A stretch of DNA of 64,000 bases. It comes from Dyella_B nitratireducens (lineage in GTDB: Bacteria; Pseudomonadota; Gammaproteobacteria; Xanthomonadales; Rhodanobacteraceae). The notes under the pieces are model-generated. The model saw nothing but the letters and a program-made list of their open reading frames with translations, was not told the DNA's origin and did no database searches. The position numbers and the translations under genes were made by a program. Below, piece after piece: positions 46,087 through 54,812 of this stretch (position 1 is its first letter; each line of letters opens with the position of its first letter). The DNA lies in NCBI RefSeq assembly GCF_049532905.1, contig NZ_CP064032.1, positions 2,356,001-2,420,000 on the forward strand, read 5' to 3'.

Positions 46087-46722
46087 CTACGGCCGCGACT
46101 GCAGCAATCCCCGCTCGCTGGCAATGCGATAAAGATCCAACTCCGACCCCGCCCCCAACTTCCCCATCAAGCTCGCGCGGTGGATATACACCGTCTTCTG
46201 CCCAATCCCCAATTCCGCCGCCACCTGCTTCGGCGCACGCCCCGCCGCCAGCAGCAAAAACACTTCATGCTCGCGTGCCGTAAGCCGGTCGATGGGATCG
46301 AGCGTGTCATTGGGCCGCTCAGCACGCCGCTGCCGTAAATCGGAGCTGAGGAACTGCTCGCCACGCATCACCGCGCGCAACCCCGCCACCAATTCCTCCG
46401 GAGCGGCCCCCTTGGTGACATAACCACTGGCACCACGCCGCAAGGCCTCCGATACATACGGTTCGCCATCGTGCATGCTCAACACCACGATGCGCGTGCC
46501 CGTAGCAACGCTGCGCAAGTGCTCAATCAACGGCAACCCGCTGCCATCCGGCAACGACAAGTCCAGCGCGACCAAGTCCGGGCGAGTTTGACTGATCGCC
46601 TCCACCGCATCGTCGGCGTTGCGGCACTCGGCGACCACCTCGAGATCCGGCTCCATTTCAATGAGCCGTTTGAACCCCTCGCGGACTATGGCGTGGTCGT
46701 CGACCAGAACGATGCTATGCAT
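46087..46722 (-). CDS. Response regulator, NarL/LuxR family
   Basis: A 211-residue regulator. Receiver domain with phosphoacceptor Asp54 in VALDLSLPDGSG, acidic pair VDDH at the start and Lys in YVTKGAAPEE. LuxR-type HTH: DRLTAREHEVFLLLAAGRAP then KQVAAELGIGQKTVYIHRA. The histidine kinase gene is divergently transcribed 84 bases away, so they are a likely pair that share a control region. Confidence 0.92.
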   Translation of the reverse strand: MHSIVLVDDHAIVREGFKRLIEMEPDLEVVAECRNADDAVEAISQTRPDLVALDLSLPDGSGLPLIEHLRSVATGTRIVVLSMHDGEPYVSEALRRGASGYVTKGAAPEELVAGLRAVMRGEQFLSSDLRQRRAERPNDTLDPIDRLTAREHEVFLLLAAGRAPKQVAAELGIGQKTVYIHRASLMGKLGAGSELDLYRIASERGLLQSRP

Positions 46723-46806
46723 GAGCGGCACTCTAGCAAATCTTTTTTCTTTTGCTCCTTCAACACCGGGCGTCACAGATCACCCACCGCTCGCTAACAT
46801 CCACGG

Positions 46807-48396
46807 ATGCGTCTAAAACTCTCCTTCCTCACCTCCGGCCCCATGGTCGGTCTCGGTTATGGTCTGCTCTGGGGTCTGCTCTGGCCCACCACGCAGCCAG
46901 ACTGGACCCTGCAATTTGGCCTGCGTTTTGGCGTGCTGCTGCTGTCGCCCTTCCGTTACTGGGGTTGGCTGATCGGCGCCGAACTCGTTGCGGCCGAGTC
47001 GATCGAATACTGGTACGGCTACACGCCGGACTGGCAGACCTTCGTCTTTGGGGATCTGCCGCAGCCGCTGGCCGTGGCGCTCTGCCTGGGGCTGCTCCGC
47101 CGCGCGAACCTGCGCCCCAGCATGCGCGACCCGGAAGAAGTCTCCCGCTTGCTACTCGCCGGCGGCTTTACGGGAGCCGTTGCCACGGCTACCGACGCGC
47201 TGATGATGGCGCTGCTCAGCGAGCTGCCCTCGACCGGCTTGCTGGAAGGCTTCGGCAACGAAATGCTCGGCAACTACGTTGGCCTGCTGTTGATCGTGCC
47301 GCCGCTGATCATGCTGTGGCGTACGCGTCCATCGAAACAGGAGATATCCGAGCTGCTGATGGATGGTTTGCTGGTGATGCTGCCGGCGTTGGTGATCCTG
47401 CTGATTCTTACCGAACAGGCGGCCCCCCAGCGCGAGTTCGCGCGCATCCTCTCACTGGCGCCAGTGCTGTTTTTCGCCTTCCGGCATGGATGGCGCGGGG
47501 CCAGCCTGTCGATGCTGGTATCGAGCCTTGGCATGGCCGTCGTCGACCGCGTCTTTACCCATGTCATACCAACGGCGTCCTCGCACATGTTCCTGGCCGT
47601 GGCCGGCACGGGCGCGTTGATGCTGGGCTCGGCCACCGACGCACTTCGCCGCAGCAGTGCGCGCATGGCGGAGCAGAACGTCTACCTTGCGGCGGTGAAC
47701 CGGCGCCTGGATCACCTCGCACGCCAACTACGCGACGCCGCCCGCGGCAACCTGCAGGCGGAAGAAAACCAGCGCCGCCACATGGCCGCCGAGCTGCACG
47801 ACGAACTGGGCCAGAACCTCACCGCCATCCAGACCCACGTGAAGCTGGCGCAGAACCGTCTGAAGCAGGCAGGCATGGAGGACATCAGCGCATCCATCAA
47901 CGGCATCCTGGCCCATATGCGCCGCGCCTTGCATCGCGTGATGGACGACCTGCGCCCCGCCGTGCTGGACGAATTCGGCCTGATGCGCGCACTGGACGAA
48001 GGCCCTATCCGCGACCTGCTCGCCACCGCCGGCATGATCTATCACACCGAACTGCACGGTGACCCGCGCATGCTGGAGGAAGACATCCGTACCGCGGTCT
48101 ACCGGTTGGCCCAGGAAAGCGCCACCAATGCGGTCAAGCACGCCCAGGCCACCGAGTTCCGCCTACGCCTCCGCATCGGCGAGCGTGCGGGCGCAGCATT
48201 GGCTTTGCTGGATATTCGCGACAACGGCGTAGGCCTGCCCGAACGCGTGCCACGCGGCGGAAGGGGGCTGCAGGGCATGCGTGACCGCGTCACATCACTG
48301 GGCGGATTGTTCCGCTTGCGGCCTGATCACCAGGGTGTACACCTGCGAATTTTGCTGCGAAGCAGCATATCCCGACGCGAAACCAGTGACTTGTGA
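46807..48396 (+). CDS. Sensor histidine kinase (MASE1-type membrane domain, HisKA_3)
   Basis: A 529-residue kinase. The first 290 residues form about eight membrane spans resembling the MASE1 sensor (for example FGVLLLSPFRYWGWLIGAEL and LLIVPPLIMLWRTRP). A coiled-coil region leads to the H-box MAAELHDELGQNLTAIQ (His331), as in NarX/UhpB kinases, and a C-terminal ATPase domain with DIRDNGVGLPE and GGRGLQGMRDRV. It probably phosphorylates the divergent response regulator. The membrane sensor lacks a large external domain, so the signal is likely in or at the membrane. Confidence 0.92.
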   Translation: MRLKLSFLTSGPMVGLGYGLLWGLLWPTTQPDWTLQFGLRFGVLLLSPFRYWGWLIGAELVAAESIEYWYGYTPDWQTFVFGDLPQPLAVALCLGLLRRANLRPSMRDPEEVSRLLLAGGFTGAVATATDALMMALLSELPSTGLLEGFGNEMLGNYVGLLLIVPPLIMLWRTRPSKQEISELLMDGLLVMLPALVILLILTEQAAPQREFARILSLAPVLFFAFRHGWRGASLSMLVSSLGMAVVDRVFTHVIPTASSHMFLAVAGTGALMLGSATDALRRSSARMAEQNVYLAAVNRRLDHLARQLRDAARGNLQAEENQRRHMAAELHDELGQNLTAIQTHVKLAQNRLKQAGMEDISASINGILAHMRRALHRVMDDLRPAVLDEFGLMRALDEGPIRDLLATAGMIYHTELHGDPRMLEEDIRTAVYRLAQESATNAVKHAQATEFRLRLRIGERAGAALALLDIRDNGVGLPERVPRGGRGLQGMRDRVTSLGGLFRLRPDHQGVHLRILLRSSISRRETSDL

Positions 48397-48449
48397 CACT
48401 GTAACTAGGAAATTTTCCAATACCAGCCTCGTAAAGGCTTCGTTAGGAT

Positions 48450-48653
48450 CAGTCCCATCGATGTGGGGGAGCCGCCGTCGCGAGACGGTGAGCCCGAGTC
48501 AGCCGTGGGGACGGCAGGCTCGAAGAGTGGCAGGACGCCACTCCGCCGGAGTCTGGACAAACGCACGTATCGCGAGCAATTCCGATACACAGCAGGTCAA
48601 GAGACAACGGTAAGCCGTAGGGTGGACAGGAGTCCTCCCGCGGCTTTTTTTAT
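48450..48653 (+). ncRNA. Candidate small RNA with GGA-loop hairpins (CsrA/RsmA-sponge-like)
   Basis: A gap between the kinase and fur has no gene but several compact stems. GCCG-TGGGGA-CGGC, GAGTGGC-AGGAC-GCCACTC and GGAC-AGGA-GTCC all expose GGA in the loop, which is the binding signature of CsrA/RsmA proteins; CCGTC-GCGA-GACGG is a further stem. The last GGA hairpin is nested in an AAGCCG...CGGCTTTTTTT terminator (48611-48651). The 5' end is uncertain. No known RNA family is recognised. Confidence 0.5.
48611..48651 (+). terminator. Rho-independent terminator of the candidate small RNA
   Basis: AAGCCG and CGGCTT close a stem-loop that contains an inner GGAC-AGGA-GTCC hairpin, followed by TTTTTTT. 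Confidence 0.8.
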
Positions 48654-48709
48654 GCCTGTCGCTTTCTTCCCTGCCCCAGCTTCACCGCAAAAGGTCAATC
48701 TTGCCCCAC

Positions 48710-48830
48710 CGTCATTCCGGCGCAGGCCGGAATCCAGTCTAAGTATGCGTCCGAAGGACACCTAAGCATGGGTGTTGAGTGCTTGCGCACAGCGTGTTTG
48801 AACTGGATTCCGGCCTGCGCCGGAATGACG
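48710..48830. repeat. Palindrome, family A with long spacer
   Basis: CGTCATTCCGGCGCAGGCCG and its inverse are separated by a longer spacer of about 65 bases that includes GCGTCCGAAGGAC. It lies between the candidate small RNA and the fur stop. Confidence 0.8.
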
Positions 48831-48890
48831 ACGGGGGAAAGCAGCCACAGCAGGCACCGCTAGCCGTGCGCCAAGCGCCCGATCCAGCCC

Positions 48891-49310
48891 TTACTTCTTC
48901 CGATTCCCCAACGGCCTCACATACAGCACCAAACTATGATCCTGAATCTCATAGCCGTGCTTGGCCGCTATCTCGCGTTGCAAGCGCTCGATCTCCTCGC
49001 TGACGAACTCGATCACCTTTCCGCTGTCAACGTCGATCATGTGGTCGTGGTGCTGGCCACGATCCAGTTCGTAAACCGCCTGCCCGCCCTCGAAGTTGTG
49101 TTTGCTGAGGATGCCGGCGGCCTCGAATTGGGTCAGCACCCGGTACACCGTGGCCAGGCCGATATCTTCCTGATGAGCAAGCAACTTCTTGTAGACGTCC
49201 TCGGCCGTTAAGTGGCGGACGCCGTCTTCTTCGAAGATCTGGAGAATGCGCATCCGGGGGTGAGTCACCTTCAACCCGGCTTTACGGAGTTCTTGAGTTT
49301 CCTGCTCCAT
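48891..49310 (-). CDS. fur: Ferric uptake regulator
   Basis: A 139-residue Fur protein. DNA-binding domain LRKAGLKVTHPRMRILQIFE with LTAEDVYKKLLAHQEDIGLA, and the metal site HHDHMIDVDSGKVIEF. The usual E. coli CxxC pair at this spot is replaced by Asp/Ser, so it lacks the structural zinc cysteines, as some Fur proteins do. Start at MEQETQEL. Divergent from bamE, the standard fur-bamE arrangement. Confidence 0.95.
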   Translation of the reverse strand: MEQETQELRKAGLKVTHPRMRILQIFEEDGVRHLTAEDVYKKLLAHQEDIGLATVYRVLTQFEAAGILSKHNFEGGQAVYELDRGQHHDHMIDVDSGKVIEFVSEEIERLQREIAAKHGYEIQDHSLVLYVRPLGNRKK

Positions 49311-49385
49311 CGCAAGCTCCCAATACACGGTGGAATCAAGCCATTAGTGTATCATCGACACCTTACCGATCCGGACGCACTACGA

Positions 49386-49871
49386 ATGCAAAAGCTGATC
49401 CGCACACTGGGCTATGCCACGCTGGCACTCTCTCTCGCCAGCTGTCATCTCGTGTACACCCCCGACATCGCCCAGGGCAATCTTTTCGATAAAACCATCG
49501 ACAAGAATCTTGCCGACCAGCTCAAGCCGGGTCTGACCAAGCGCCAGGTGCTGGTGCTGCTAGGCACCCCTTCCGTATCCACCCCGTTCAACCAGAACCG
49601 CTGGGATTACGTCTCCACGTATTCGCATCGTGGCGAGAAGATGAAGGTCAACGCCATGAGCCTCTTCTTCAACAACGATGTGCTGGTGCGCACCGAAGGC
49701 AATCTGTACTTCCAGGATGCGCAGAAGCTGGTGCAGCAGAGCAACAAGTACAAGACCAAGTACGACGTCAACGACACCTCCGGCGATAAGAGCGGCGGCG
49801 GCGGTGGTGATAACGGCGATGGTGGTGACAATGGCGGCGATAACGGTGGCGACAACGGCGGCGGCCACTGA
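49386..49871 (+). CDS. bamE: Outer-membrane assembly lipoprotein BamE
   Basis: A 161-residue lipoprotein of the BAM complex. The signal peptide MQKLIRTLGYATLALSLASC ends in a lipobox (LASC), then the SmpA/OmlA fold with LKPGLTKRQVLVLLGTPSVS and NRWDYVSTYSHRGEK. The last 30 residues are an unusual low-complexity tail of Gly, Asp and Asn (GGDNGDGGDNGG repeats) not present in typical BamE. It helps stabilise BamA-BamD. Confidence 0.94.
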   Translation: MQKLIRTLGYATLALSLASCHLVYTPDIAQGNLFDKTIDKNLADQLKPGLTKRQVLVLLGTPSVSTPFNQNRWDYVSTYSHRGEKMKVNAMSLFFNNDVLVRTEGNLYFQDAQKLVQQSNKYKTKYDVNDTSGDKSGGGGGDNGDGGDNGGDNGGDNGGGH

Positions 49872-49885
49872 TCCCCTAGCCTGCC

Positions 49886-50161
49886 TTACGTCGCGCGGCG
49901 ACGCCGCGCATCTTTCGGATCCAACGTAAGCGGCCGGTAGATTTCCACCCGGTCGCCATCCTGCAGCATGTCACCCGCCGCCACGCGGCGGGAAAAGATA
50001 CCCAGGCGCGAAGGGTCGAACGGCACCTCGGGCATTGCCTGCAAAATGCCCGACTGCTCCACCGCCTGCATCACGGAACTACCCGCCGCCAAGCTCACAT
50101 GGCGCAGCAACTGGCGTTCCGGCGTGGCACAAACCACTTCCACAGTGATGCGGTCAGCCAT
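49886..50161 (-). CDS. rnfH: RnfH-family ubiquitin-like-fold protein
   Basis: A 91-residue protein with the beta-grasp pattern of RnfH (formerly RatB): MADRITVEVVCATPERQLLR, VMQAVEQSGILQAMPE, GIFSRRVAAGDMLQDGDRVE and ending in a basic Arg-rich tail. It overlaps ratA by 8 bases, the conserved pair. Function in bacteria is not firmly known. Confidence 0.9.
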   Translation of the reverse strand: MADRITVEVVCATPERQLLRHVSLAAGSSVMQAVEQSGILQAMPEVPFDPSRLGIFSRRVAAGDMLQDGDRVEIYRPLTLDPKDARRRRAT

Positions 50162-50585
50162 AGACCTTGTCCGCCTCACGGCAGAAATCGTCCACCATGC
50201 GATTGGCCAGGCCTTGGAAGCCCAGCTTCAATGCCGTACCGCCCAGGCGGCCGGCATAGTCGAAATCCAATTCAAGCGCCACCTTGCAACCATCCGTACC
50301 GAGGGGGATGAAATCCCAAAACCCATCCAGGCTGCGGAAAGGCCCATTCACCAGGCTTACCTGCAAGCGGCGCGGACGATCGATGGTATTGCGTGTGGTG
50401 AAGCTGTGATGGAAGCCGGCAAACTTGAGATCCAGCCGCGCCACCAGCATGTTATCCCCCCGCTCGATCACCTCGGCGTTGGCACACCAAGCGAAGCGCT
50501 TTGGGTATGCTTCGACCTCATTGACCAGATCGAACATCTGCGCCGGCGAGAATTTCACCAAGGCACTGCGGCGGATTTGGATCAC
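50154..50585 (-). CDS. ratA: RatA/COQ10-like START-domain protein
   Basis: A 143-residue polyketide-cyclase/START-fold protein: IQIRRSALVKFSPAQMFDLV, then EVEAYPKRFAWC, FAGFHHSFTTRNTI and LANRMVDDFCREADKVYG. Relatives include the yeast Coq10 ubiquinone carrier and E. coli RatA. The start is the GTG at 50585, matching the family N terminus; a longer frame to 50813 runs into the divergent smpB gene. Overlaps rnfH by 8 bases. Confidence 0.9.
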   Translation of the reverse strand: MIQIRRSALVKFSPAQMFDLVNEVEAYPKRFAWCANAEVIERGDNMLVARLDLKFAGFHHSFTTRNTIDRPRRLQVSLVNGPFRSLDGFWDFIPLGTDGCKVALELDFDYAGRLGGTALKLGFQGLANRMVDDFCREADKVYG

Positions 50586-50658
50586 GGCAGCCTCATCAAA
50601 AGAATCCAACCCACATGCAGACAGCCTGCACGGGGCGACAGCCCAAAGTTTAACGGAC

Positions 50659-51153
50659 ATGGCAAAAGCGAAGGACAAAGATAAAAAAGAATCCGGCGGC
50701 ACCATCGCCCTCAACAAGCGCGCCCGGCACGAATACCACATCGACCAGCGCTTCGAGGCGGGCATTGCCTTGCAAGGATGGGAGCTCAAAGCCCTGCGCG
50801 CTGGCCGCATCAACTTCGGCGACGGCTACGCCGTGGTGCTGAAGAGTGAGATATTCCTGGTGGGCACCTCCATCCCGCCACTGATCAGCGCATCCACGCA
50901 CGTGGTAGCGGTAGACCGCCGCACACGCAAATTGCTGCTGCACCGCCAGGAGATCGACCAACTCATCGGTGCGGTAGAACGCAAGGGCTACACCCTGGTG
51001 CCTATCGCCATGTACTGGAAAGGCAACAAGGTGAAAGTGGAAATCGGCCTGGCTCGCGGCAAGCAGGAACACGACAAGCGCAACGCCGATAAGGAACGCG
51101 ACTGGCAGCGTGAAAAGCAGCGCACCATGCGCTCGCATAATCGCGCAGCCTAA
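50659..51153 (+). CDS. smpB: SsrA-binding protein
   Basis: A 164-residue tmRNA partner for trans-translation. Core motifs ALNKRARHEYHIDQRFEAGI, LQGWELKALRAGRINFGDGY, RRTRKLLLHRQEIDQLIGAV and a basic tail GLARGKQEHDKRNADKERDW. Start at MAKAKDKDK. It lies 152 bases upstream of ssrA, the typical pairing, and is divergent from ratA. Confidence 0.96.
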   Translation: MAKAKDKDKKESGGTIALNKRARHEYHIDQRFEAGIALQGWELKALRAGRINFGDGYAVVLKSEIFLVGTSIPPLISASTHVVAVDRRTRKLLLHRQEIDQLIGAVERKGYTLVPIAMYWKGNKVKVEIGLARGKQEHDKRNADKERDWQREKQRTMRSHNRAA

Positions 51154-51305
51154 CTCACCACTCGCACTCCCCTCTTCCGTCGCCCCGGCGAACGCCGGGG
51201 CTCAGCGACTTTAAACATCGCTCAACACGCGAAACCACATTAATCAATCATCAAATTTGATCAAGCGTGTATAATTGTCGGGCTTAAGCCATCTTAGATT
51301 TCTCC

Positions 51306-51658
<353 letters not shown>

Positions 51659-51737
51659 ACAACTTGGCCTCTTTGATTTTCAAAGAGAAATTCGACGCCT
51701 CACTCGCCACCCCCAAGGTATCGTTTGAGGTATCGAA

Positions 51738-51938
51738 ATGCCAAAACCCTTGCTGTTGAAACGACGAAGCGGACTTTATGTCCGCTTTTTCGTGCCCACT
51801 GATTTACAGGCACAAGTCGGCTCTCGCTACCTCACCCGAAGCCTGCAAGGGGCTCGGGCCGATGGTGCTCGATTGATGGCTTCAGCCTTAGGATATGCTC
51901 TTGGGAACGTGTTTGAGCGACTCAGGAGAGAGCGACGT
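51738..51938 (+). pseudogene. Tyrosine recombinase (integrase), 5' fragment
   Basis: The frame MPKPLLLKRRSGLYVRFFVP continues to YALGNVFERLRRERR. This is the N-terminal domain found in phage/island integrases (residues 1-67). It starts 80 bases past the ssrA 3' end, the usual place for an ssrA-specific integrase. The gene is interrupted by the IS3-family element. Joining the flanks at the duplicated site does not restore the frame, so a further indel is present. Confidence 0.8.
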
Positions 51939-51977
51939 CCCCCCGCCTTGAGTAGCGGGATGCTTTGGAGCCCGTTG

Positions 51978-52766
51978 TCACTTTAACTGCTTTGCGTAGT
52001 CCGCGGGCGTCAGCCCGCCCAGCGCCTTCTTAGGTCTTTCTTCGTTGTATTCCCGGCGCCATGTTTCGATCTCAGTGCGTGCATGAAGCAAGCTGGGAAA
52101 CCAGTGTTCGTTGAGGCATTCGTCACGGAAGCGGCCATTGAACGATTCAATGTAGGCGTTCTGATTTGGCTTGCCGGGTTCGATCAAACGAAGCTGCAAG
52201 CTGCGCTCATGTGCCCAGGCGACCATGGCCTTCCCGCAGAATTCTTTGCCGTTGTCACTGCGAATCACCTTCGGTAAGCCATGCGTGAGTGCAAGACGGT
52301 CAAGCACGCGCGTCACACCGATGCCGGAAATCGCACGCTCGACCTCAATGACCACCGCCTCGTGAGTGGCATCATCGATGACCGTCAGACACTTGATGAC
52401 ACGCCCATCGGCCGTGCGATCAAATACGAAGTCCATCGACCAGACCTCGTTGGGCGCCGTGGGGCGAAACAGCGGTTGCCGCTCCCCCATCGGGACCTTC
52501 TTTCGCTTGCGCCGACGTACCTGCAACCTTTCCTGCTGATACAACCGCTCCACGCGCTTGTAGTTCACCAGCTCACCTTCCTGTCGAAGTTTCAGGTGAA
52601 TCATCCCCACGCCATAGCGCTTGTGTCGTTGCGCCAAAGCCACGATCCGCTGCCGCAACGCCACGTTGCGGTCCGGCTGTGCCTGGTAGCGATACGCGCT
52701 GGCGCTCATGCCCACAATGGCCAACGACCGTCGCTCGCTCAGTCCTTTGTCGATCATCTGGCGCAC
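51978..52766 (-). CDS. IS3-family transposase OrfB (DDE domain)
   Basis: A 262-residue rve-type transposase. The HTH-like region YGVGMIHLKLRQEGELVNYK precedes the catalytic triad D112 (WSMDFVFD), D171 (RSDNGKEFCG) and E207 (AYIESFNGRF), spaced 58 and 35 residues, which is normal. Probably made as an OrfAB fusion by -1 frameshifting at AAAAAAG (minus strand, 52796-52802) near the end of orfA. The frame is intact, so the element could be active. Confidence 0.93.
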   Translation of the reverse strand: MRQMIDKGLSERRSLAIVGMSASAYRYQAQPDRNVALRQRIVALAQRHKRYGVGMIHLKLRQEGELVNYKRVERLYQQERLQVRRRKRKKVPMGERQPLFRPTAPNEVWSMDFVFDRTADGRVIKCLTVIDDATHEAVVIEVERAISGIGVTRVLDRLALTHGLPKVIRSDNGKEFCGKAMVAWAHERSLQLRLIEPGKPNQNAYIESFNGRFRDECLNEHWFPSLLHARTEIETWRREYNEERPKKALGGLTPADYAKQLK

Positions 52767-52789
52767 CCACTCACGCCGGGCCGGTGCGC

Positions 52790-53059
52790 CTACGGCTTTT
52801 TTCGTAGCACGTCTCGGATAACCTCGTTCTCAAGCATCTGCTCGGCCAATAGCTTCTTCAGCCGTGTGTTCTCCATCTCCAGCTCTTTCAGGCGCTTGGC
52901 ATCCGGCACGCTCATCCCGCCGAACTTGCTGCGCCACAGGTAGTACGAAGCCTCGCTGAAGCCGTGCTTGCGGCACAGCTCCTTGATCGGCATGCCGGCG
53001 TCCGCCTCACGCAGGAAGCCGATGATCTGTTCCTCGGTAAAACGCTTCTTCACGTCCAA
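52790..53059 (-). CDS. IS3-family transposase OrfA (HTH)
   Basis: An 89-residue protein. An HTH of the transposase-8 type (RFTEEQIIGFLREADAGMPI, then KELCRKHGFSEASYYLWRSK) and a leucine-zipper-like helix (KRLKELEMENTRLKKLLAEQ). It ends at TAG just after the A-rich slippery sequence that links it to OrfB. Confidence 0.92.
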   Translation of the reverse strand: MDVKKRFTEEQIIGFLREADAGMPIKELCRKHGFSEASYYLWRSKFGGMSVPDAKRLKELEMENTRLKKLLAEQMLENEVIRDVLRKKP

Positions 53060-53145
53060 TCTCCTTCCGTTGCGGGATTGGACTCCAAATCCTTGCGCTA
53101 CTCAAAACCGGGGGGACGTCGAGAGGACGTGCAAACGCTCGGGCT

Positions 53146-53712
53146 TTGATGGACCAAGCCTTACAGGGTATCCAAAGTGGTCGGGATTACACCGTTGAAT
53201 TGCCCAACGGCACCAAGCTCAAAACGGACAGCTTGGATGCTGACCATCGCCATGCCCAAGACGTCATTCTCGCCCTGACCAGGGCGGGAGCCCTCTCCCC
53301 TCTTCCAACCACCATTTCAATTCCCGCCACTCCCAAAGTGGGATTGCTGTCTGAGCGCATCGAAAAATTTCTCTCGCAAATGAAAGTGCAGGAACGAAGT
53401 GAAACCAACCACTTCGATACAGCTTTTACCTTGAAAGTTTTTCTCGGCTTGGTGGGCGATAAAGATTTGAGTGAAGTCAGTCCCGACGATTTGGACATCT
53501 TCATGGATGGGTTAGCCCACTGGCCCGCCAATGCCAGCAAGAAAAAACCATACAAGGGTCTTTCGCCCAAGGAAGTCTTGAAAAAAGCCAAACAACGGCA
53601 AGACAAGGGACTGACACCATGCACGAAAGAAAAACACCTTGACTGTTTGAGACTATTTTTCAACAACTGTGTCGAGCGACGGCTTATCTCTTACAACCCC
53701 TGCAAGGGTCGC
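53146..53712 (+). pseudogene. Tyrosine recombinase, middle fragment (core-binding domain)
   Basis: In-frame sequence from MDQALQGIQSGRDYTVELPN through the SAM-like core-binding domain (LLSERIEKFLSQMKVQERSE) to RLFFNNCVERRLISYNPCKG. The downstream catalytic domain with the Arg-His-Arg-Tyr residues is missing: sequence switches to an IS5-family fragment. The integrase cannot be functional, so the island is probably stuck unless helped in trans. Confidence 0.8.
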
Positions 53713-53848
53713 GTTCAACACTTGCAGGTTCGTCATGCTGACGTTGCCGCGTTGTTGCGGCAAGCAGTGTTCGATCCGTTGAAATTGTTCTTCCGTGATT
53801 TCCATCGCCCAAGTATAAGATCAGACGCCGATAGTGTTAACACGCCCT
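53713..53848 (-). mobile_element. IS5-family relic (N-terminal transposase fragment)
   Basis: On the minus strand an ATG at 53805 starts MEITEEQFQRIEHCLPQQRG and reads 31 codons to LQVLN, matching the N terminus of IS5-family OrfA proteins as I remember them. The terminal motif GGGCGTGTTAACACTATC (minus) lies at about 53832-53848. The rest of the element is absent, so a deletion removed it together with the integrase C terminus. Confidence 0.72.
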
Positions 53849-54218
53849 AGGAAGTCTGGATATCAATTCCGTCTCCCCGTTCAAAGCGGGCGATTTCAAA
53901 GACATTCGTTGGTACAGAATGCTCGAAGATTCGGTCTGTGATGGCTCGGCTGAGATGACCACAGCGCTCCAGATTTTCGTGACCTATCTTTCTGCCGATG
54001 TCATCGATACTGCAACCAAAATCCTAGAATCCGAATTTGTGAAGATGCATCTCTTCCATCTTCATGATTTGGTCGATGCCAACACGCACATCGACCCCAA
54101 TAGGGTCGTCCCCATGTTCATGTTTTTCACCAAGGAAAAGAGCATGGATGAACGAGGTTATCGAGAATTCTGGAACCTTTGCATCAAGCTTGAAGACTTG
54201 TGCCAACCCCCATCCTAA
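53849..54218 (+). pseudogene. Hypothetical protein, probably 5'-truncated
   Basis: An open frame runs from the edge of the IS5 relic (SLDINSVSPFKAGDFKDIRW) to a stop at 54218; the first ATG is 53919 (MLEDSVCDGSAEMTTALQIF, 99 residues). It is followed by a strong terminator, so it is the 3' end of a real gene. No family is recognised. The lack of a start before the IS boundary suggests loss of the N terminus. Confidence 0.5.
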
Positions 54219-54248
54219 AGCCACCTCTCAAGGGTGGCTTTTTTAGTG
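54219..54248 (+). terminator. Rho-independent terminator
   Basis: AAAGCCACC and GGTGGCTTTTTT pair around TCTCAAG directly after the stop of the hypothetical gene. Confidence 0.9.
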
Positions 54249-54407
54249 TCCAGCCAAATGGTCATCGATGACCTGCCGAGGGCGAAACATCCATTAGTTC
54301 CGGAAGGCACAGAGATGTTTTTCATCTAACCTGCTAAGAAAAGAGAACGATTTCAACCTCATGAAGCAGATTACCCTCATATAACACCCACCCGAGCATG
54401 ATGAGAT

Positions 54408-54496
54408 GATGGTGGCGCACATCAGTCCACCATCAGCCGTAGGGCACCTACACCTTGGCTCAGTCCAAGGCCCATTTTAGAGGGCTAAGTACCCTC
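54408..54496 (+). promoter_or_regulatory. Three-hairpin leader upstream of a small gene
   Basis: Three perfect stems follow one another: GATGGTGG/CCACCATC (54408-54434), CCTTGG/CCAAGG (54453-54470) and GAGGG/CCCTC (54480-54496). They end 20 bases before the ATG at 54517. Between 54249 and 54408 no gene or other structure is visible. Confidence 0.5.
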
Positions 54497-54516
54497 GCCC
54501 AGATAGGCCATCTGTC

Positions 54517-54780
54517 ATGCCCCATATCATTGCGCTGATGTCATTGGCGCAAATCCACAGCATCTATACCTCTGACGCCAAATCACAGAACAAGGCATCT
54601 ACTCAGGACGCTCCACAGGTGTACTCAAAAACCTCGTTTGCAGGCCGTGAACCTGGACATCCTGGACACCCACCTCCGCTTCCCGACTCCAAAGGGAAAA
54701 AGGCCATCGATAATGCTTCAAGCCAGCGTTGCAGAGGCCATGATGGTAAACACGCCCATCAACGGGGACATTCGGTCTAG
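54517..54780 (+). CDS. Small unknown protein, paralogue of the 56216-56410 product
   Basis: 87 residues. The first 45 align with the 64-residue minus-strand product at 56216-56410: shared pattern MPxxIxxxSxAQIHSxYxxxA, then YSKTS and a following Arg-Glu. The C-terminal half is Gly/Pro/His-rich and not shared. No signal peptide, membrane span or known domain. Both copies are preceded by three consecutive hairpins, which supports real, similarly controlled genes. Confidence 0.55.
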   Translation: MPHIIALMSLAQIHSIYTSDAKSQNKASTQDAPQVYSKTSFAGREPGHPGHPPPLPDSKGKKAIDNASSQRCRGHDGKHAHQRGHSV

Positions 54781-54812
54781 ATAGGACATCGCCTGATGTC
54801 TTATCTACCCGC

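Larger units (their letters stand above)
51935..53119 (-). mobile_element. IS3-family insertion sequence (IS407-like group)
   Basis: The element spans about 51939-53115. The ends are imperfect inverted repeats: left CCCCCCGCCTTGAGTAGCG, right (inverted) CCCCCCGGTTTTGAGTAGCG. ACGT is present on both sides (51935-51938 and 53116-53119), fitting the 4-bp duplications of the IS407 group. If the shared CGACGT belongs to the ends, the duplication would be AGAG instead. It carries orfA and orfB with a frameshift site. Confidence 0.9.

Noticed and set aside
48450..48653. RNase P RNA, 6S RNA, SRP RNA or a riboswitch as identity of this region
   Set aside because: None of the conserved cores of those RNAs was found, and no downstream coding gene on the plus strand exists for a riboswitch to control.
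49886..50161. RnfH as a second conjugated ubiquitin-like protein
   Set aside because: It has the beta-grasp fold but a basic tail with no C-terminal glycine, and sits in its normal housekeeping location next to ratA.
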